This document shows, piece after piece, positions 35,901 through 45,168 of a stretch of DNA of 64,000 nt. The notes below the pieces were generated by a model. It saw only the letters and a list, made by a program, of their open reading frames with translations. It ran no database searches and was not told the origin of the DNA. The translations under genes were made by a program, and so were the position numbers. This DNA is from Gammaproteobacteria bacterium. GTDB lineage: Bacteria > Pseudomonadota > Gammaproteobacteria > Pseudomonadales > Cellvibrionaceae. Every line of letters starts with the position of its first letter. Positions within the stretch are counted from its first letter, which is position 1. The stretch lies in contig SEBV01000010.1 in the NCBI GenBank assembly GCA_004172865.1, positions 1-64,000 of the forward strand. The letters run 5' to 3'.

Positions 35901-38633
35901 TTACTTCTCGTCCTTGCCAGTTAATTTAATATTCAGTCGTATTGTTTTGTCTTGCTCAGGCGTGACCACAGTCGGATTTACATCCAGCGATGCATCAATT
36001 CGAACAGCCGGAGCCACCGAAACTTTGTCCTGAAAAATATTCATCGAGCTAACGCTTCCATCGAGAGATTCAAATTCGAGAATAAAATCTCCACTTTTTT
36101 CAAATAAGTAAGTGAAACGCGCCAATTCAACAATTTTACGAGTGTCCGTGGGCAACAAAGTAATCATTGAATTACCTTCTTTCAATATCGTTCCCTGTGG
36201 ATCTTTCCAACGATATTTAAATGGCGTATTTAAAGTAATATTAGAAGCATTCGTCGCTTCCGCCGTAAACACAATTTCTTTTTGTGCATGATAATAAGCA
36301 AACCTTGGAGTAACTTTTGCAATCAATGCAGTAATGTTTTTCGTTTCAGCAATTTTTACAGATGTCGACTTTTCAGATTTTAATTGCAATGTCTTAGCGT
36401 CGTAAGCCATGATTCTAAGTTGGTAATCCCCCGGTTGCATTGTTGATGTAAGCCAATTGAATTCCACGACTGTAGACGCCGTATTTGCTCCCAAAACCAA
36501 TATACTGTCTGGAATTAAGTCGCCCGGGAACGGCGAATGAGCTGCTGGGAACCTCTGAAAAAATCCATTGTTACCCTTGATCTCCATGACCATCTGCAAT
36601 TCTTCTTGCTGAGCCCCATTATTATAAACAGAAACATTAAATGAACCTTTTTCGTACGCTCCGAAGTGTTCTTTTGCAGCATCAATACTGTTAATTCCAA
36701 ATCCGGTTGGATTAACTATTGGAGTCAACTTTGCATCAAGTTGGACGCTTTGGAAATCTGGCGCATTGATTTGATAGGTTTCTGATTTAAATCCTGACGC
36801 GGAAATATCAATCGAAAATTGCGAACGTGTGATATTAGTTAGAGAATAAGATCCATCAGCTTTTGAAGTGGAAGCTATGCTGTCCTCTACTATTTTTACA
36901 GTTGCGCCAATGATTGGATTATTGTTATTCGCATTTTTAATTTTCCCAGCAACTGTTGAGAAAACTTGTTTTAGTTTTAAGGATTGTGTACCCAAATCAA
37001 TTTTACTTCCAGCAGCGGCCACTCCCGTCCCAGTAACACTTTCGTATCCACTAGCATCAATTTTAAAACTAAAATTGCCTGGCAGAAGATGGGGAACGAC
37101 TACATAACCCGATTCATTTGATAAGAATTGAGACTCTGTATTATTTTGTTTTACGGTGAAATTAGCTGATGCGATTGGAAAGCTGGAGCTTGCATCGATG
37201 ATTTTTCCGGTGGCAATAATATCAAGCGGAATCTCATCATTTTCTGAATATAAGGATGGAGAAAATGTAATCGCTTGACCTAAGACAGCAATCCCGTTAG
37301 CAGTAACAGGTTGATAACCAGATTTGCTAATTGAAATTAGAATGTTTCCCGCGTTGGGCAGCACTGCTTGATATTCACCCGATAAATTAGTTGTAACTGA
37401 AATGGAATTGGCCCCAGAGATGTATACTTGAACATTTTGTACTGGAGTACCTTGCGTAGCGTCTTTTACCCTACCGCTAACGAAAGAAATTTGTGGATCT
37501 ACTTGAGAATTTTTTTCTAACGCTACACTACCCGCACTTATACTTTGTAGTTTAGCAAGATTGAATGTTTGAGTTTTTGTATTAAAGCCGATAAGGCTAT
37601 ACGCAATCGAATAGCCACCCAATTTGCTTAGGCTCAAACTAAACTTTCCAGTCGAGTCGGTGGTGGCGGTCGCCGTATCTGCACCAGTTATTACTATCCC
37701 TACCCCGCTAAGAGGCTGCCCAGACACTTTATCTATAATTTGTCCGGAGACAGTTGCGTCGCTTGCAAGAATCGGTGGCGGCGTATTTTGTGAAAGATAG
37801 ATAACTCTTAATGCGCGCGCAGTGATGTACGCATCGTTATCCCAGGATTGGTTAATATTTTGCGAAGTCTTTAGTAACGAAAGTGATTTAGAATATTTAT
37901 TAGCATCGATTGTAATAGGGATAAGTGCAATTAACGCATCAGCAGTAAGTTCATTATTTCCCCAACCACCTCCAGCATATTCCAGGGAGTATAAAAAATC
38001 AGATCCTTTATTTATATTTGTCGTCAAGTTGTAGCGAACAGAGTAAAGCCTCAAGGTTTCTAACACCAAGGAGGTCAATGAAAGCGATTCACTTTGGCTT
38101 CCGCCCAAACCCCATCCGCCATTTACAGACTGCGCATCAATAATAAAACTAACGGCACTGTCAGTAACTGAGGAAGAGCCTACGTTAGTTAACCCTAGCG
38201 CCCATGATGCGTAGGCAGTGTCGAATACTGTACTGTCGTAGCCAACGCGGGAACCAAACCCGCCATCGCGATTTTTTCTTAGCAGTAGTTCCGCCACGTC
38301 AGAAGAAGTATTTACGCCATTTCTGTAATTTATAACGATTCGTCGCGAGAGTCCCTCAGTGCTTGCATCGAATTCGGATTCGTTCAGGTAGTGCAATGCA
38401 GAAGTGTAGAATGCCTGATTTGATTTACCAAACAGCAAAGAGGCCTCTATCACCTCCGTGGTGGAAAGGAATTGGCTTGAACTTGGAGACGTAAAACTGC
38501 CATTGCCTTGTTGTTGAGTTTTCAACCAGGAAATACTCGCCTCGGTGGATGCAGTTGCGGAACTGTAGATCATCCATAAGAACGCAAACCATATTCCACG
38601 ATATAAGTTTCTCAACATGAACGGCGACTCCAT
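35901..38633 (-). CDS. Exported alpha/alpha-toroid protein with carboxypeptidase-regulatory repeats
   Basis: This 910-aa protein starts at ATG 38633, where AAAGGA is seven bases upstream; the frame is open to 38672 but without a site. After a signal peptide (IWFAFLWMIYSSATAS) comes a prenyltransferase/squalene-cyclase-like helical toroid (about 25-295: GGFGSRVGYDSTVFDTAYA, NGGWGLGGSQ, GGGWGNNELTADAL). Four or so carboxypeptidase-regulatory Ig-like repeats follow (GQIIDKVSGQPLSGVGIVI, GRVKDATQGTPVQNVQVYI, GKIIDASSSFPIASA, GKIKNANNNNPIIGATVKI), then a beta-rich C-terminal part. It is first in the four-gene operon for exported proteins. Confidence 0.8.
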   Translation of the reverse strand: MESPFMLRNLYRGIWFAFLWMIYSSATASTEASISWLKTQQQGNGSFTSPSSSQFLSTTEVIEASLLFGKSNQAFYTSALHYLNESEFDASTEGLSRRIVINYRNGVNTSSDVAELLLRKNRDGGFGSRVGYDSTVFDTAYASWALGLTNVGSSSVTDSAVSFIIDAQSVNGGWGLGGSQSESLSLTSLVLETLRLYSVRYNLTTNINKGSDFLYSLEYAGGGWGNNELTADALIALIPITIDANKYSKSLSLLKTSQNINQSWDNDAYITARALRVIYLSQNTPPPILASDATVSGQIIDKVSGQPLSGVGIVITGADTATATTDSTGKFSLSLSKLGGYSIAYSLIGFNTKTQTFNLAKLQSISAGSVALEKNSQVDPQISFVSGRVKDATQGTPVQNVQVYISGANSISVTTNLSGEYQAVLPNAGNILISISKSGYQPVTANGIAVLGQAITFSPSLYSENDEIPLDIIATGKIIDASSSFPIASANFTVKQNNTESQFLSNESGYVVVPHLLPGNFSFKIDASGYESVTGTGVAAAGSKIDLGTQSLKLKQVFSTVAGKIKNANNNNPIIGATVKIVEDSIASTSKADGSYSLTNITRSQFSIDISASGFKSETYQINAPDFQSVQLDAKLTPIVNPTGFGINSIDAAKEHFGAYEKGSFNVSVYNNGAQQEELQMVMEIKGNNGFFQRFPAAHSPFPGDLIPDSILVLGANTASTVVEFNWLTSTMQPGDYQLRIMAYDAKTLQLKSEKSTSVKIAETKNITALIAKVTPRFAYYHAQKEIVFTAEATNASNITLNTPFKYRWKDPQGTILKEGNSMITLLPTDTRKIVELARFTYLFEKSGDFILEFESLDGSVSSMNIFQDKVSVAPAVRIDASLDVNPTVVTPEQDKTIRLNIKLTGKDEK

Positions 38634-39099
38634 AGCTTTTCCTTTTTCACAGTCAATAAAATATCGCTGCATTATTAATACAATAAAAATGACAACAATG
38701 AGAAAACACTTGAGAGTGAATGCTCAACAATAAGATAAAAATTTGAAATAGTTACTCGAAAAACCGGGGAATATAACCGGATTTAACGCAATTAGAGTGG
38801 GTATTAAAATGATGGTTGCGGGATAAAACTAGCGTGCTGTTCCAAGCTTCCATACCACTTGTTTCCTAGATCATACTGCAATTTAAAAAAGCGTTGTAAT
38901 TGTCCAACATATAAATTAAAACTTCAACTATTCCATCTATTACATTTTGATATAACGATTTAACACAACAGCTCGACGGAAACGGAATGGCAATTGTGAA
39001 TCAAAAACCCTCGCCACGTGCTTGGCCAGAAATTAAAATGTAGCGTTTCTGTAAATTTATTTTTGGAAGATAAAAATCCAACTCTGTTCGATTTTTTAA
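38634..39099. other. Divergent upstream region of the exported-protein operon
   Basis: About 465 bp with no gene. It should carry the promoter of the leftward operon starting at 38633, but I see no -35/-10 pair that I trust. The right part precedes the nucleotidyltransferase fragment and has stops in all frames. Confidence 0.4.
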
Positions 39100-39486
39100 T
39101 CACCCGTATTTCTTCCCAAGCTTAAAACCCATGCTCAAGGTGTGAGCTTTCTTGATTTCATCCTGGAGAATACCCAGAAAGCCGCTTTGTTAAATAAAAG
39201 TGCGGTCCTTGTAAATGTTCCAGACCCAGCACGTTTTGCCCTGCATAACCTTGTCATCTCCGGTACAAGGCCGCGATCTGAACTTGTCAAAACGAGAAAA
39301 GAGGTTGCGCAAGCCACCCTACTGATCGAGGTACTACTCGCGGATCGACCGGGAGATCTGTGGCGAGCGATTGATGATGTCAGAAATTATCCGACCCCTA
39401 CGTTCGGACAAACCGTCCTTAAGGCCCTTTCCCAGTTACCTGACCAGCAAAGCACACCTTTACTCGAATACTGGAATAGTCTGTAA
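39100..39486 (+). pseudogene. C-terminal fragment of a GSU2403-family nucleotidyltransferase-fold protein
   Basis: An open frame from 39100 (after a TAA at 39097) to TAA at 39484 encodes about 128 residues matching the C-terminal third of GSU2403-type NTase-fold proteins: SFLDFILENTQKAALL, VLVNVPDPARFALHNLVIS, then ATLLIEVLLADRPGDLW. Homology continues upstream of the first possible start (GTG 39142) through LPKLKTHAQG, so the piece is a 5'-truncated gene, not a small protein. The nucleotidyltransferase active-site half is gone. It lies just before the third ParS-like gene. Confidence 0.7.
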
Positions 39487-39530
39487 GAAATGGTATGCAG
39501 GAACGACGGTTTGAATTAGAACCCTGCAAC

Positions 39531-39603
39531 GCTATACAGTGCATGTGAATACCAACTTCATCGGGCGCGCACTTGACAGCAAATATATAAACCGCGCTAT
39601 ACT
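39531..39603 (+). promoter_or_regulatory. Promoter and repeated operator-like element before ParS-like gene
   Basis: TTGACA (39573-39578) and TATACT (39598-39603) with 19-bp spacing form the promoter. The -10 region CGCTATACTGTATATAC matches the site upstream of the paralogue at 11036. A second partial copy, GCTATACAGTGCAT, lies at 39531-39544, about 65 bp upstream. Two copies suggest cooperative binding by the encoded HTH-like protein. Confidence 0.55.
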
Positions 39604-39637
39604 GTATATACGACCAGCCAATGTAGGTTGCCACGCC

Positions 39638-40054
39638 ATGAATGAACCCGTGATCAATTCAAATAGGGACTTGAGTCCGGAACATTTTACCGCAGCAGTT
39701 CTATGGATTTCAAAAATGAGCAGCCCGGACGGCTGGAATCTTACGGCTGAAGAGGTCGCAAGGTTGCTTGGACTCGAGTCAGCAACATTCACCGAAATGC
39801 AACGCAACGCACTCAACGATGAGCCAGTTATGATGACTTGCGATGCAGCAGAGCGATTGAGTCTTTTGCTTCAGATCTCGAAAGCGTTAAATTTATTTGC
39901 GCCGCATCAGCGTCAAGATTTAGCCCTACAATGGTTCTCCAAAACTACAACAAACCCGACGTTCAACAATAAATCGATAAAAGGTTTTTTGCTTGAAAGC
40001 AACACCGTTGAATCTTTTTGCGAAGTCATAACATATTTACGCGCTCAGCATTGA
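39638..40054 (+). CDS. ParS/MbcA-like antitoxin-type protein (paralogue 3)
   Basis: This 138-aa protein is clearly homologous to the 11036 product: HFTAAVLWISKM, GWNLTAEEVARLLG, ERLSLLLQISKALNLFAPH, WFSKTTTNP and NKSIKGFLLESNTVESF. It has an HTH-like N-terminal half and a DUF2384-like C-terminal half. The frame is open from 39539, but I start at ATG 39638 because it aligns with the paralogue start and because the conserved promoter lies inside the earlier part. Downstream is a scrap of the same DEDDh exonuclease found behind the 11036 gene, then HipS and HipT. No clear own toxin remains. Confidence 0.65.
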   Translation: MNEPVINSNRDLSPEHFTAAVLWISKMSSPDGWNLTAEEVARLLGLESATFTEMQRNALNDEPVMMTCDAAERLSLLLQISKALNLFAPHQRQDLALQWFSKTTTNPTFNNKSIKGFLLESNTVESFCEVITYLRAQH

Positions 40055-40112
40055 TGTAGCCCTGCGGAATAAATATCAAGCCGAACTTGAGCCAAGGCCG
40101 AAAAATGCAACT

Positions 40113-40178
40113 AAATTAGTCGCAACGAAACCCCAGTTACGTGAAGCTCTCCTAAACCGAATTACAATAGCCAGTTAA
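40113..40178 (+). pseudogene. Exonuclease C-terminal scrap
   Basis: Twenty-one codons read KLVATKPQLREALLNRITIAS before TAA. The other exonuclease remnant (end at 11843) has LLACETVLREAVLKRITSAK at the same place behind its ParS-like gene. The match in sequence and in relative position indicates that an exonuclease gene once stood here. The rest, upstream to 40054, has too many stops to read. Confidence 0.55.
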
Positions 40179-40195
40179 ATATTTAAATAAATGTT

Positions 40196-40573
40196 ATGAA
40201 AATAATTGCAGCGAAAGTGAGTTACAACAAAGAGCTATGTGGTTATTTGGCACGATGTTCAGATGGGGCAGGCAAACGCTTGTACTTATTTAAATATGCA
40301 GATAATTACATTCATAAAAAATCTTCGCGAGCAATTAGTGTAAGTTTGCCCATACAAGATGAAGTTTTCTATTCAGAGCATCTATTTGGCTTCTTCGACA
40401 ACCTGTTATCTGAGGGTTGGTTACGTAAAGAGCAGGCACGAGTTCTGGATATAAACGAGAGTGATGGCTTTTCACTTTTACTAAATAATGGTACTGACTT
40501 GCCAGGTGCTGTAACGGTGGTTCGTGATGACACATTGTTTGATTTGTTTAAGCCCTATTTTAAGTGCGCCTAA
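40196..40573 (+). CDS. HipS-like protein (HipA N-terminal subdomain)
   Basis: This 125-aa protein matches the HipA N-terminal-1 region: VSYNKELCGYLARC, RLYLFKYADNYI, AISVSLPIQDEVFYSEHLFGFFDNLLSEGWL and a late LLNNGTDLPGAVTVV. In HipBST systems this part is a separate protein (HipS) that neutralises the kinase HipT. Its 3' end overlaps hipT by 50 bases, showing tight coupling. ATG 40196 follows a poor site. A HipB gene would be expected upstream, but the gene there is ParS-like instead, so regulation may differ from the model system. Confidence 0.8.
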   Translation: MKIIAAKVSYNKELCGYLARCSDGAGKRLYLFKYADNYIHKKSSRAISVSLPIQDEVFYSEHLFGFFDNLLSEGWLRKEQARVLDINESDGFSLLLNNGTDLPGAVTVVRDDTLFDLFKPYFKCA

Positions 40574-41492
40574 ACATCAGGATTACCATGATAAGTGTGT
40601 AACCGATGCATTTGGGTCTATCAATATAGTGCCGAATTTAAAAGGTACAATCGATAATTTCTACGTTGAGGCGAAGAAAAATTTAACAGGATTTTGTATC
40701 GCTGGTGTTCAAGCGAAGCTCGGGTTAGCAACACGAATCCAAGAGGAAAGAGGACTTATACTTTCAAATCAAAATAGTAAATACATTATAAAGCCCTGCC
40801 CGTCTCGCTACAAAAATTTAGACATCAACGAACACATTAGCCAAGAAATAATGCGCACCCTCGGTTTTGATGTACCAATCTGCGGCATACTAAAATTTGA
40901 AGATGGTACTAGCGCATATTTTATCAAGCGCTACGACCGAACAAAGAATGGAAATAAAATTCACCAAGAGGATATGCTGGCAGTATTCAACCGCCCTAAC
41001 GTAAATGAAAACATCAAATATCAAGGCAGTTATGAAGAAGTTGCGCACACATTAAAAAAAATTGGCGGCGCACAGCTGGCAGAAGAGTTTATTAAACGAG
41101 TGATTTCAGCCTACTTGATTGGAAACGGCGACTATCATTTAAAAAACATTTCAATAATTTACGCTCAAGATGGGATCGAACTCTCTCCGGTTTACGATGC
41201 GGTAAATACCCACGTGTACGGAGACACAGATCATCTGTGCTTAGATTTATTCCTTAACGAGCCAGACATCGAAACTTTCGATGACCACTTTTGCTTAAAG
41301 AAAAAGGACTTCGTTGCATTGGCAAATCAGGTCGAAGTTCCACCAAAAATAATTATTGAATTTATCGAAATTGACATTGTTAACAACCTGGATAAAATCT
41401 TTGCACTAATCCAGAACTCAATGTTAGATGATTCACAAAAAGAAAATTACAAAGCACTGATTGAGGAACGCATTAGATATCTAACACTATAA
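40524..41492 (+). CDS. HipT-like serine/threonine kinase toxin
   Basis: This 322-aa HipA-family kinase lacks the HipA N-terminal subdomain. It begins with a zinc-knuckle-like CLIC...H..C (residues 5-25). Kinase marks follow: FCIAGVQAKLGLA (the P-loop region that in HipT carries autophosphorylated Ser; here Cys-Ile-Ala), YFIKRYDR, HQEDMLAVF, catalytic YLIGNGDYHLKNIS, and metal-binding LSPVYDAVNT. HipA kinases phosphorylate aminoacyl-tRNA synthetases such as GltX or TrpS, causing dormancy. It starts at GTG 40524 or ATG 40527, inside the upstream gene. The catalytic core looks intact. Confidence 0.82.
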   Translation: MMTHCLICLSPILSAPKHQDYHDKCVTDAFGSINIVPNLKGTIDNFYVEAKKNLTGFCIAGVQAKLGLATRIQEERGLILSNQNSKYIIKPCPSRYKNLDINEHISQEIMRTLGFDVPICGILKFEDGTSAYFIKRYDRTKNGNKIHQEDMLAVFNRPNVNENIKYQGSYEEVAHTLKKIGGAQLAEEFIKRVISAYLIGNGDYHLKNISIIYAQDGIELSPVYDAVNTHVYGDTDHLCLDLFLNEPDIETFDDHFCLKKKDFVALANQVEVPPKIIIEFIEIDIVNNLDKIFALIQNSMLDDSQKENYKALIEERIRYLTL

Positions 41493-41592
41493 CCTGTTGA
41501 TCTAGTAGGAAAATGAGTGAGCCATTAAAATTGGCAACATTCTCACCAACTAAACCAGTAAGACAGAAATTAAAACGTCTATCTTAGTAAAT

Positions 41593-42210
41593 TTAGGTCT
41601 CAATTACTGGGAAATTATTCACGTCGCAAGAGCGGTTCTTTGCTTCAATCGTTTCAATTAGCCTTGCCCGTTCAATTAACTTGGGCATCTCACTATCGAT
41701 TAAATTATTATTGTACAAATGCAGTGAATGCGGTCTTGCTAGAACGAAGTCAGATAATTCATGCAATGCCACCACAGAGCTTGGAAAATTAAAATTCGTA
41801 CGGCTTTCCTTCATCACTTCTCTGCCCAAGTTTATAGCGGCATCAAGACAATCTGCACAAATTGGTTTCGCCTGATAATCTACTTTAGCCTCATCATCTA
41901 AAAATAGAGGGCATGATTTAATTTCCAAAACCCATGGATTCTTTTTTGATGGCCGAACACAGCCATATTTCATTCGATTGCAACTTGGGCAAGACCATTG
42001 ATCGTCATATCGGTTCCAATATTTTCCACGAGTAGCGGAAAGATGCGACAAATCATTTTGTGTCGGCACCTTTTGTAACGCCGGATTATTTTTCATCCTC
42101 CATGATCTATTCTCTCCTTTAAATGGCTCAGTATTATAAAGTAGTCTTTCTGGTTCCCACTTATTAATTCTGTGAGTCCGTTTAAAGAAAAATAGTTTCT
42201 TGCCCTCCAT
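41593..42210 (-). pseudogene. Second, frameshifted half of an HNH-like/zinc-cluster protein
   Basis: This frame encodes 205 aa with a zinc-cluster pair: QWSCPSCNRMKYGCVRP and, 40 residues later, PICADCLDAA. It overlaps the end of the upstream frame (42093) in a different register, and the sequence around LFFFKRTHRINKWEPE looks like a natural continuation of it. I therefore read it as the C-terminal half of one about 420-codon gene with a frameshift near 42190-42210. It lacks the HHDH histidines of the first half. It could alternatively be a separate, related gene starting at ATG 42210. Confidence 0.45.
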
Positions 42211-42857
42211 TCCGTTTGTTTCGCCGTCATATCGGATGGCCGATACCAGTCCTTCTTTTCAGCTGCAATCATCGCAAATTTTTCGGCCATTTCTAACCGA
42301 ATTTTAAAAACTGGCTCAGCTTGTTCCCACGCTTTTAGCGCCGCATCCTTATCAATTCTATGTTCTTTATTTGGAGAGGCATAAACAAAACATGATATCT
42401 CTTACGGAGAAAAGGAAAAATATTTGTTGGCTCCTACAATTTTCTTTGCATCCGTATCTGCTTTGTTACAATCAAAACAGATAACTGTATTATCATACGC
42501 AGATAAAGAAAATGCGGTTTTCACCGCAAATTTCTCCGAAAGTTTATCAGCCACGACTTGATTACGCTGAGTAGAAAATTTTTCGAATAAGGACTTTACT
42601 ATCTGCTCCATGTGATCATGATGCTCATGAAGCTGACGCGTTAAAAAATTGTTTTTATTTAATCTTACTATTTCAGATTTAGCTCTTTTACAGCATGGAC
42701 AACTCCAGTTAATGGGTGTCATGACCCACCATTTATTCAGGTGCGCGCCATCCGCCTTAAATGAATTCACTAACATTCGAGTTGTATATGTAAATTCAGA
42801 GCCTAAACCATCTAAGTCTCGGTCAAACAACGAACTTCTAAATTCTTCTTCGTTCAA
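42093..42857 (-). pseudogene. HNH-type endonuclease gene with internal TAA
   Basis: The N-terminal 151 codons read WWVMTPINWSCPCCKRAKSE, LHEHHDHMEQI and VICFDCNKADTDAKK. This is an HNH-like arrangement with two cysteine pairs and a His-His-Asp-His core. The frame is cut by TAA at 42402-42404 right after KYFSFSP. It then stays open without a shift and reads EISCFVYASPNKEHRIDKDAALKAW, a plausible continuation of the same protein. It ends at 42093. This is a nonsense mutation rather than a gene end. An HNH nuclease here fits a defence or phage-related origin. Confidence 0.6.
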
Positions 42858-42993
42858 ATGTATACCTCTTGGTACTTAGTAAAATAGCGAGATAGGTATT
42901 AAAATATTGAGATTGCTCTGAAACTTTCTGAAAAATGTTCTGATTAATAAATCTACGCCTAACACAGGCAATATTATTTACCACTAAATATTT

Positions 42994-43913
42994 TTAGTCT
43001 AATTTATCGACATCAAATTGAATCTGGTAATTTACAGGATGAAGTTCAACATCCTTGTAAAGTTTAGCTGCTTCGACTGCCGTAACAGAGCAAGGCTCAC
43101 CATTGGAGTCAAAGAATACGAAATAGAAATAATAATTAGCTCCCTTTACCTTATCTTTTGAAACTGATAATTCATTTTCAGATAAGAAAAATCGGTAGCT
43201 CTCTTCGCCCTTGAGCTTGCCAACGGATTTCACCTCGATGTATCGTTCTGTATCGCCCTTCGAATATTTGCTGTAGTCATACCCATAACTGGTCGATCAC
43301 GAAGATCCTTTATTTTTGGGATTAAATTAGCAAGCCCTTCTCCTACTAATCGCTTCTCTTCCCAATCAACAGCGTACAGCTCTGCTTTTGCACCGATCAT
43401 TGATCGTTGAGCTGCTATGCCTTCGAAGTTAACTTTTTTTGGAGACAACTTTCTTGGCTTGCGAATTTCAACATTATCAGGGGCATCAGCACCTCGAACG
43501 TAGGTGCGGTAGGTGAAGCTCATGAACTTGGGGATACTCCATCGCCGAGTGGTCTCATTTGAGTCCTTTAGTTGTACTAGGATATTTTGATATCTACTCA
43601 ATGGTAAATCATCAGGTAGTGATAATTTACCCGCTACAAGGCGCAGATCATCTCCGCTACATATATTCGCAAACCTTTCAGGGAAATATAAGTTTAATAT
43701 CTTTGCCTTAAACATTTGGGAGATATCAATTGCATATATTGCCTCGAAATCGATGACCCTTTCTTGAGCAAGGTTAATAAGCTCAAGTAAGGTACCTTTA
43801 ATGTAATGAAAGGCATCTCGCTCATTGCTGACCTGCTTTGTAAATCGATATTTTTTTTCAGTTTCTGGTTTAAGCTTTCCAAAGTAAAGCTTAAAATTAT
43901 AACTTATTAATAG
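42994..43913 (-). pseudogene. DUF3883-domain protein, frameshifted and 5'-truncated
   Basis: Two frames join into one protein. The first, open from 43913 with no start codon, reads YFGKLKPETEKKYRF, NERDAFHYIKGTLLELINLA, FKAKILNLYFPERF and GAKAELYAVDWEEKRL. The second (42994-43233 and upstream) continues GYDYSKYSKGDTERYIEVKS, FFLSENELSVSKDK and ANYYFYFVFFD. The change of register is near 43268, within PVMG/YDYS. DUF3883 carries a PD-(D/E)XK-like core (here EVK) and occurs in restriction and other defence proteins. The N-terminal partner domain is missing. Confidence 0.65.
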
Positions 43914-44458
43914 TTAGTGGTTTACAACCGAAATAGGCATCCATTCTGTCACCTGACGCTGCCTTGTTAATGCGATACTTCAAAAATTCGTATTCTCTAT
44001 CCACTTTGCACCCATATCATCAAGTGAGAAAGCTTCGAGACCTGTAGTGATTGCTGCGGTATAGCTACAAGAACTGTAAAAATCCATTCGGCTAGAAAAA
44101 TAAGGAACTATTATTAACCATCCGCATGCCCTGGAGATTTTCCAGGAAGTGGGCCAATTTAAATCCAATCAAAATCGTAAAGTTAAATTTATTTGTATTC
44201 GTGCTTGTGGACAACAGACTGTAGTGGCGAGTGCACACCATCCAACATAATGTGCCAGCGATGTGTTTTCGTGCATATGAATTAGAGAAAATCTGAGAGA
44301 TTCCATTCAGTTTAGCGACCCTCATGCCATTAATAAAAAAACTCAATTTTATACGTGCTTCTAGCTAAGGAAGCAATCAACGCTCATACCCCGAAAAGCA
44401 AGATTCTCTAAAGCTTCACTATGTCAAAACTTTCCACGAATTCGCCGTTTGGAAAATG
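43914..44458. other. Region without a supported gene
   Basis: About 545 bp. Several overlapping short frames exist on the minus strand, but none shows protein-like patterning or a ribosome binding site. One piece near 43930-43985 reads INKAASGDRMDAYFG on the minus strand and may be a scrap of a decayed gene. Confidence 0.4.
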
Positions 44459-44785
44459 TCAATTCTCTTGGAATTTTCCTTGATGATTATAAAGTTTCAA
44501 CACGCTCGATTTATCTTTTAAAAAGAGGTTCGCTTTATAAACCACCTCTTTTTTCTTATTGGCAGACAGAATAACAATGTCAGAATCTTCTTTTGTCAGT
44601 TGCCAACAACTATGTGTTTTGGTAATCAAATATATATCCACACAGACTCCATCTATTTTGAGATTTTTTTTCAAGTTAATTGAATATTCGGATAATGTTT
44701 TTCCTCCTAAATAATTAATAGGCTTGTGAGAATATGACCCAGCGAACCGTTTTAAATTTGTGCTGTTGTTGGGTAGCGTGTGCAA
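44459..44785 (-). CDS. Hypothetical protein
   Basis: This 108-aa frame is lysine-rich with strand-like segments (KIDGVCVDIYLITKTHSCWQL, DIVILSANKKKEVVYKANLFL). There is no signal peptide, no recognised family and no good ribosome binding site. It may be a small immunity-type or decayed protein. The patterning makes it more likely to be real, or once real, than neighbouring frames. Confidence 0.35.
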   Translation of the reverse strand: MHTLPNNSTNLKRFAGSYSHKPINYLGGKTLSEYSINLKKNLKIDGVCVDIYLITKTHSCWQLTKEDSDIVILSANKKKEVVYKANLFLKDKSSVLKLYNHQGKFQEN

Positions 44786-44898
44786 AGTTTAATACTTGAA
44801 TGCGGAAACTATATTTGCCGCGCAACCACCTGCGGCACGACACGAAGCGTGTTGGGTGCCGATACATTGAAATCGAGCAGGACGATTGGCACAGAGCA

Positions 44899-45168
44899 TC
44901 AGACTGAAGACGCGACCAAATCAGAATTGACCTTCATTTGATGGCGTAGCAAGGCATCCAACTTATCTATAGGAACAACCCAGTCCGCATCCTGCTGCCA
45001 ACAGTCAATCAGAAACTGCCGCTGTGCATCGGTCCAAAAACCAGCCTCAGGCAAGGTAACCCCGTCGGGCAAAGGGTGGGCTTTCACAAATTCCGCGATT
45101 GACGCATCGCTCTGCGGCAGACCGAGCTGCGCGAACAAGTCCGATATTTCTGTAGTAGTGATTTGCAT
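44899..45168 (-). CDS. DUF2789 family protein
   Basis: This 89-aa protein has the typical DUF2789 layout: SDLFAQLGLPQSDASIAEF, VKAHPLPDGVTLPEAGFWTDAQRQFL, and DADWVVPIDKLDALLR. Members are small housekeeping-like proteins of beta- and gammaproteobacteria without known function. The start ATG 45168 is backed by AGAGGA three bases upstream. It is monocistronic. Its presence suggests that the defence-rich part of the window ends here and chromosome-like content begins. Confidence 0.75.
   Translation of the reverse strand: MQITTTEISDLFAQLGLPQSDASIAEFVKAHPLPDGVTLPEAGFWTDAQRQFLIDCWQQDADWVVPIDKLDALLRHQMKVNSDLVASSV

Noticed and set aside
42402-42404. Programmed readthrough or recoding of the TAA in the HNH gene
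   Set aside because: TAA is rarely recoded, no recoding signal is visible, and the same locus has a frameshift and another broken gene.
43980-44346. Two overlapping minus-strand frames of 62 and 84 codons
   Set aside because: No family, no ribosome binding site; aromatic/Ser/Asn-rich composition typical of chance frames in AT-rich DNA.
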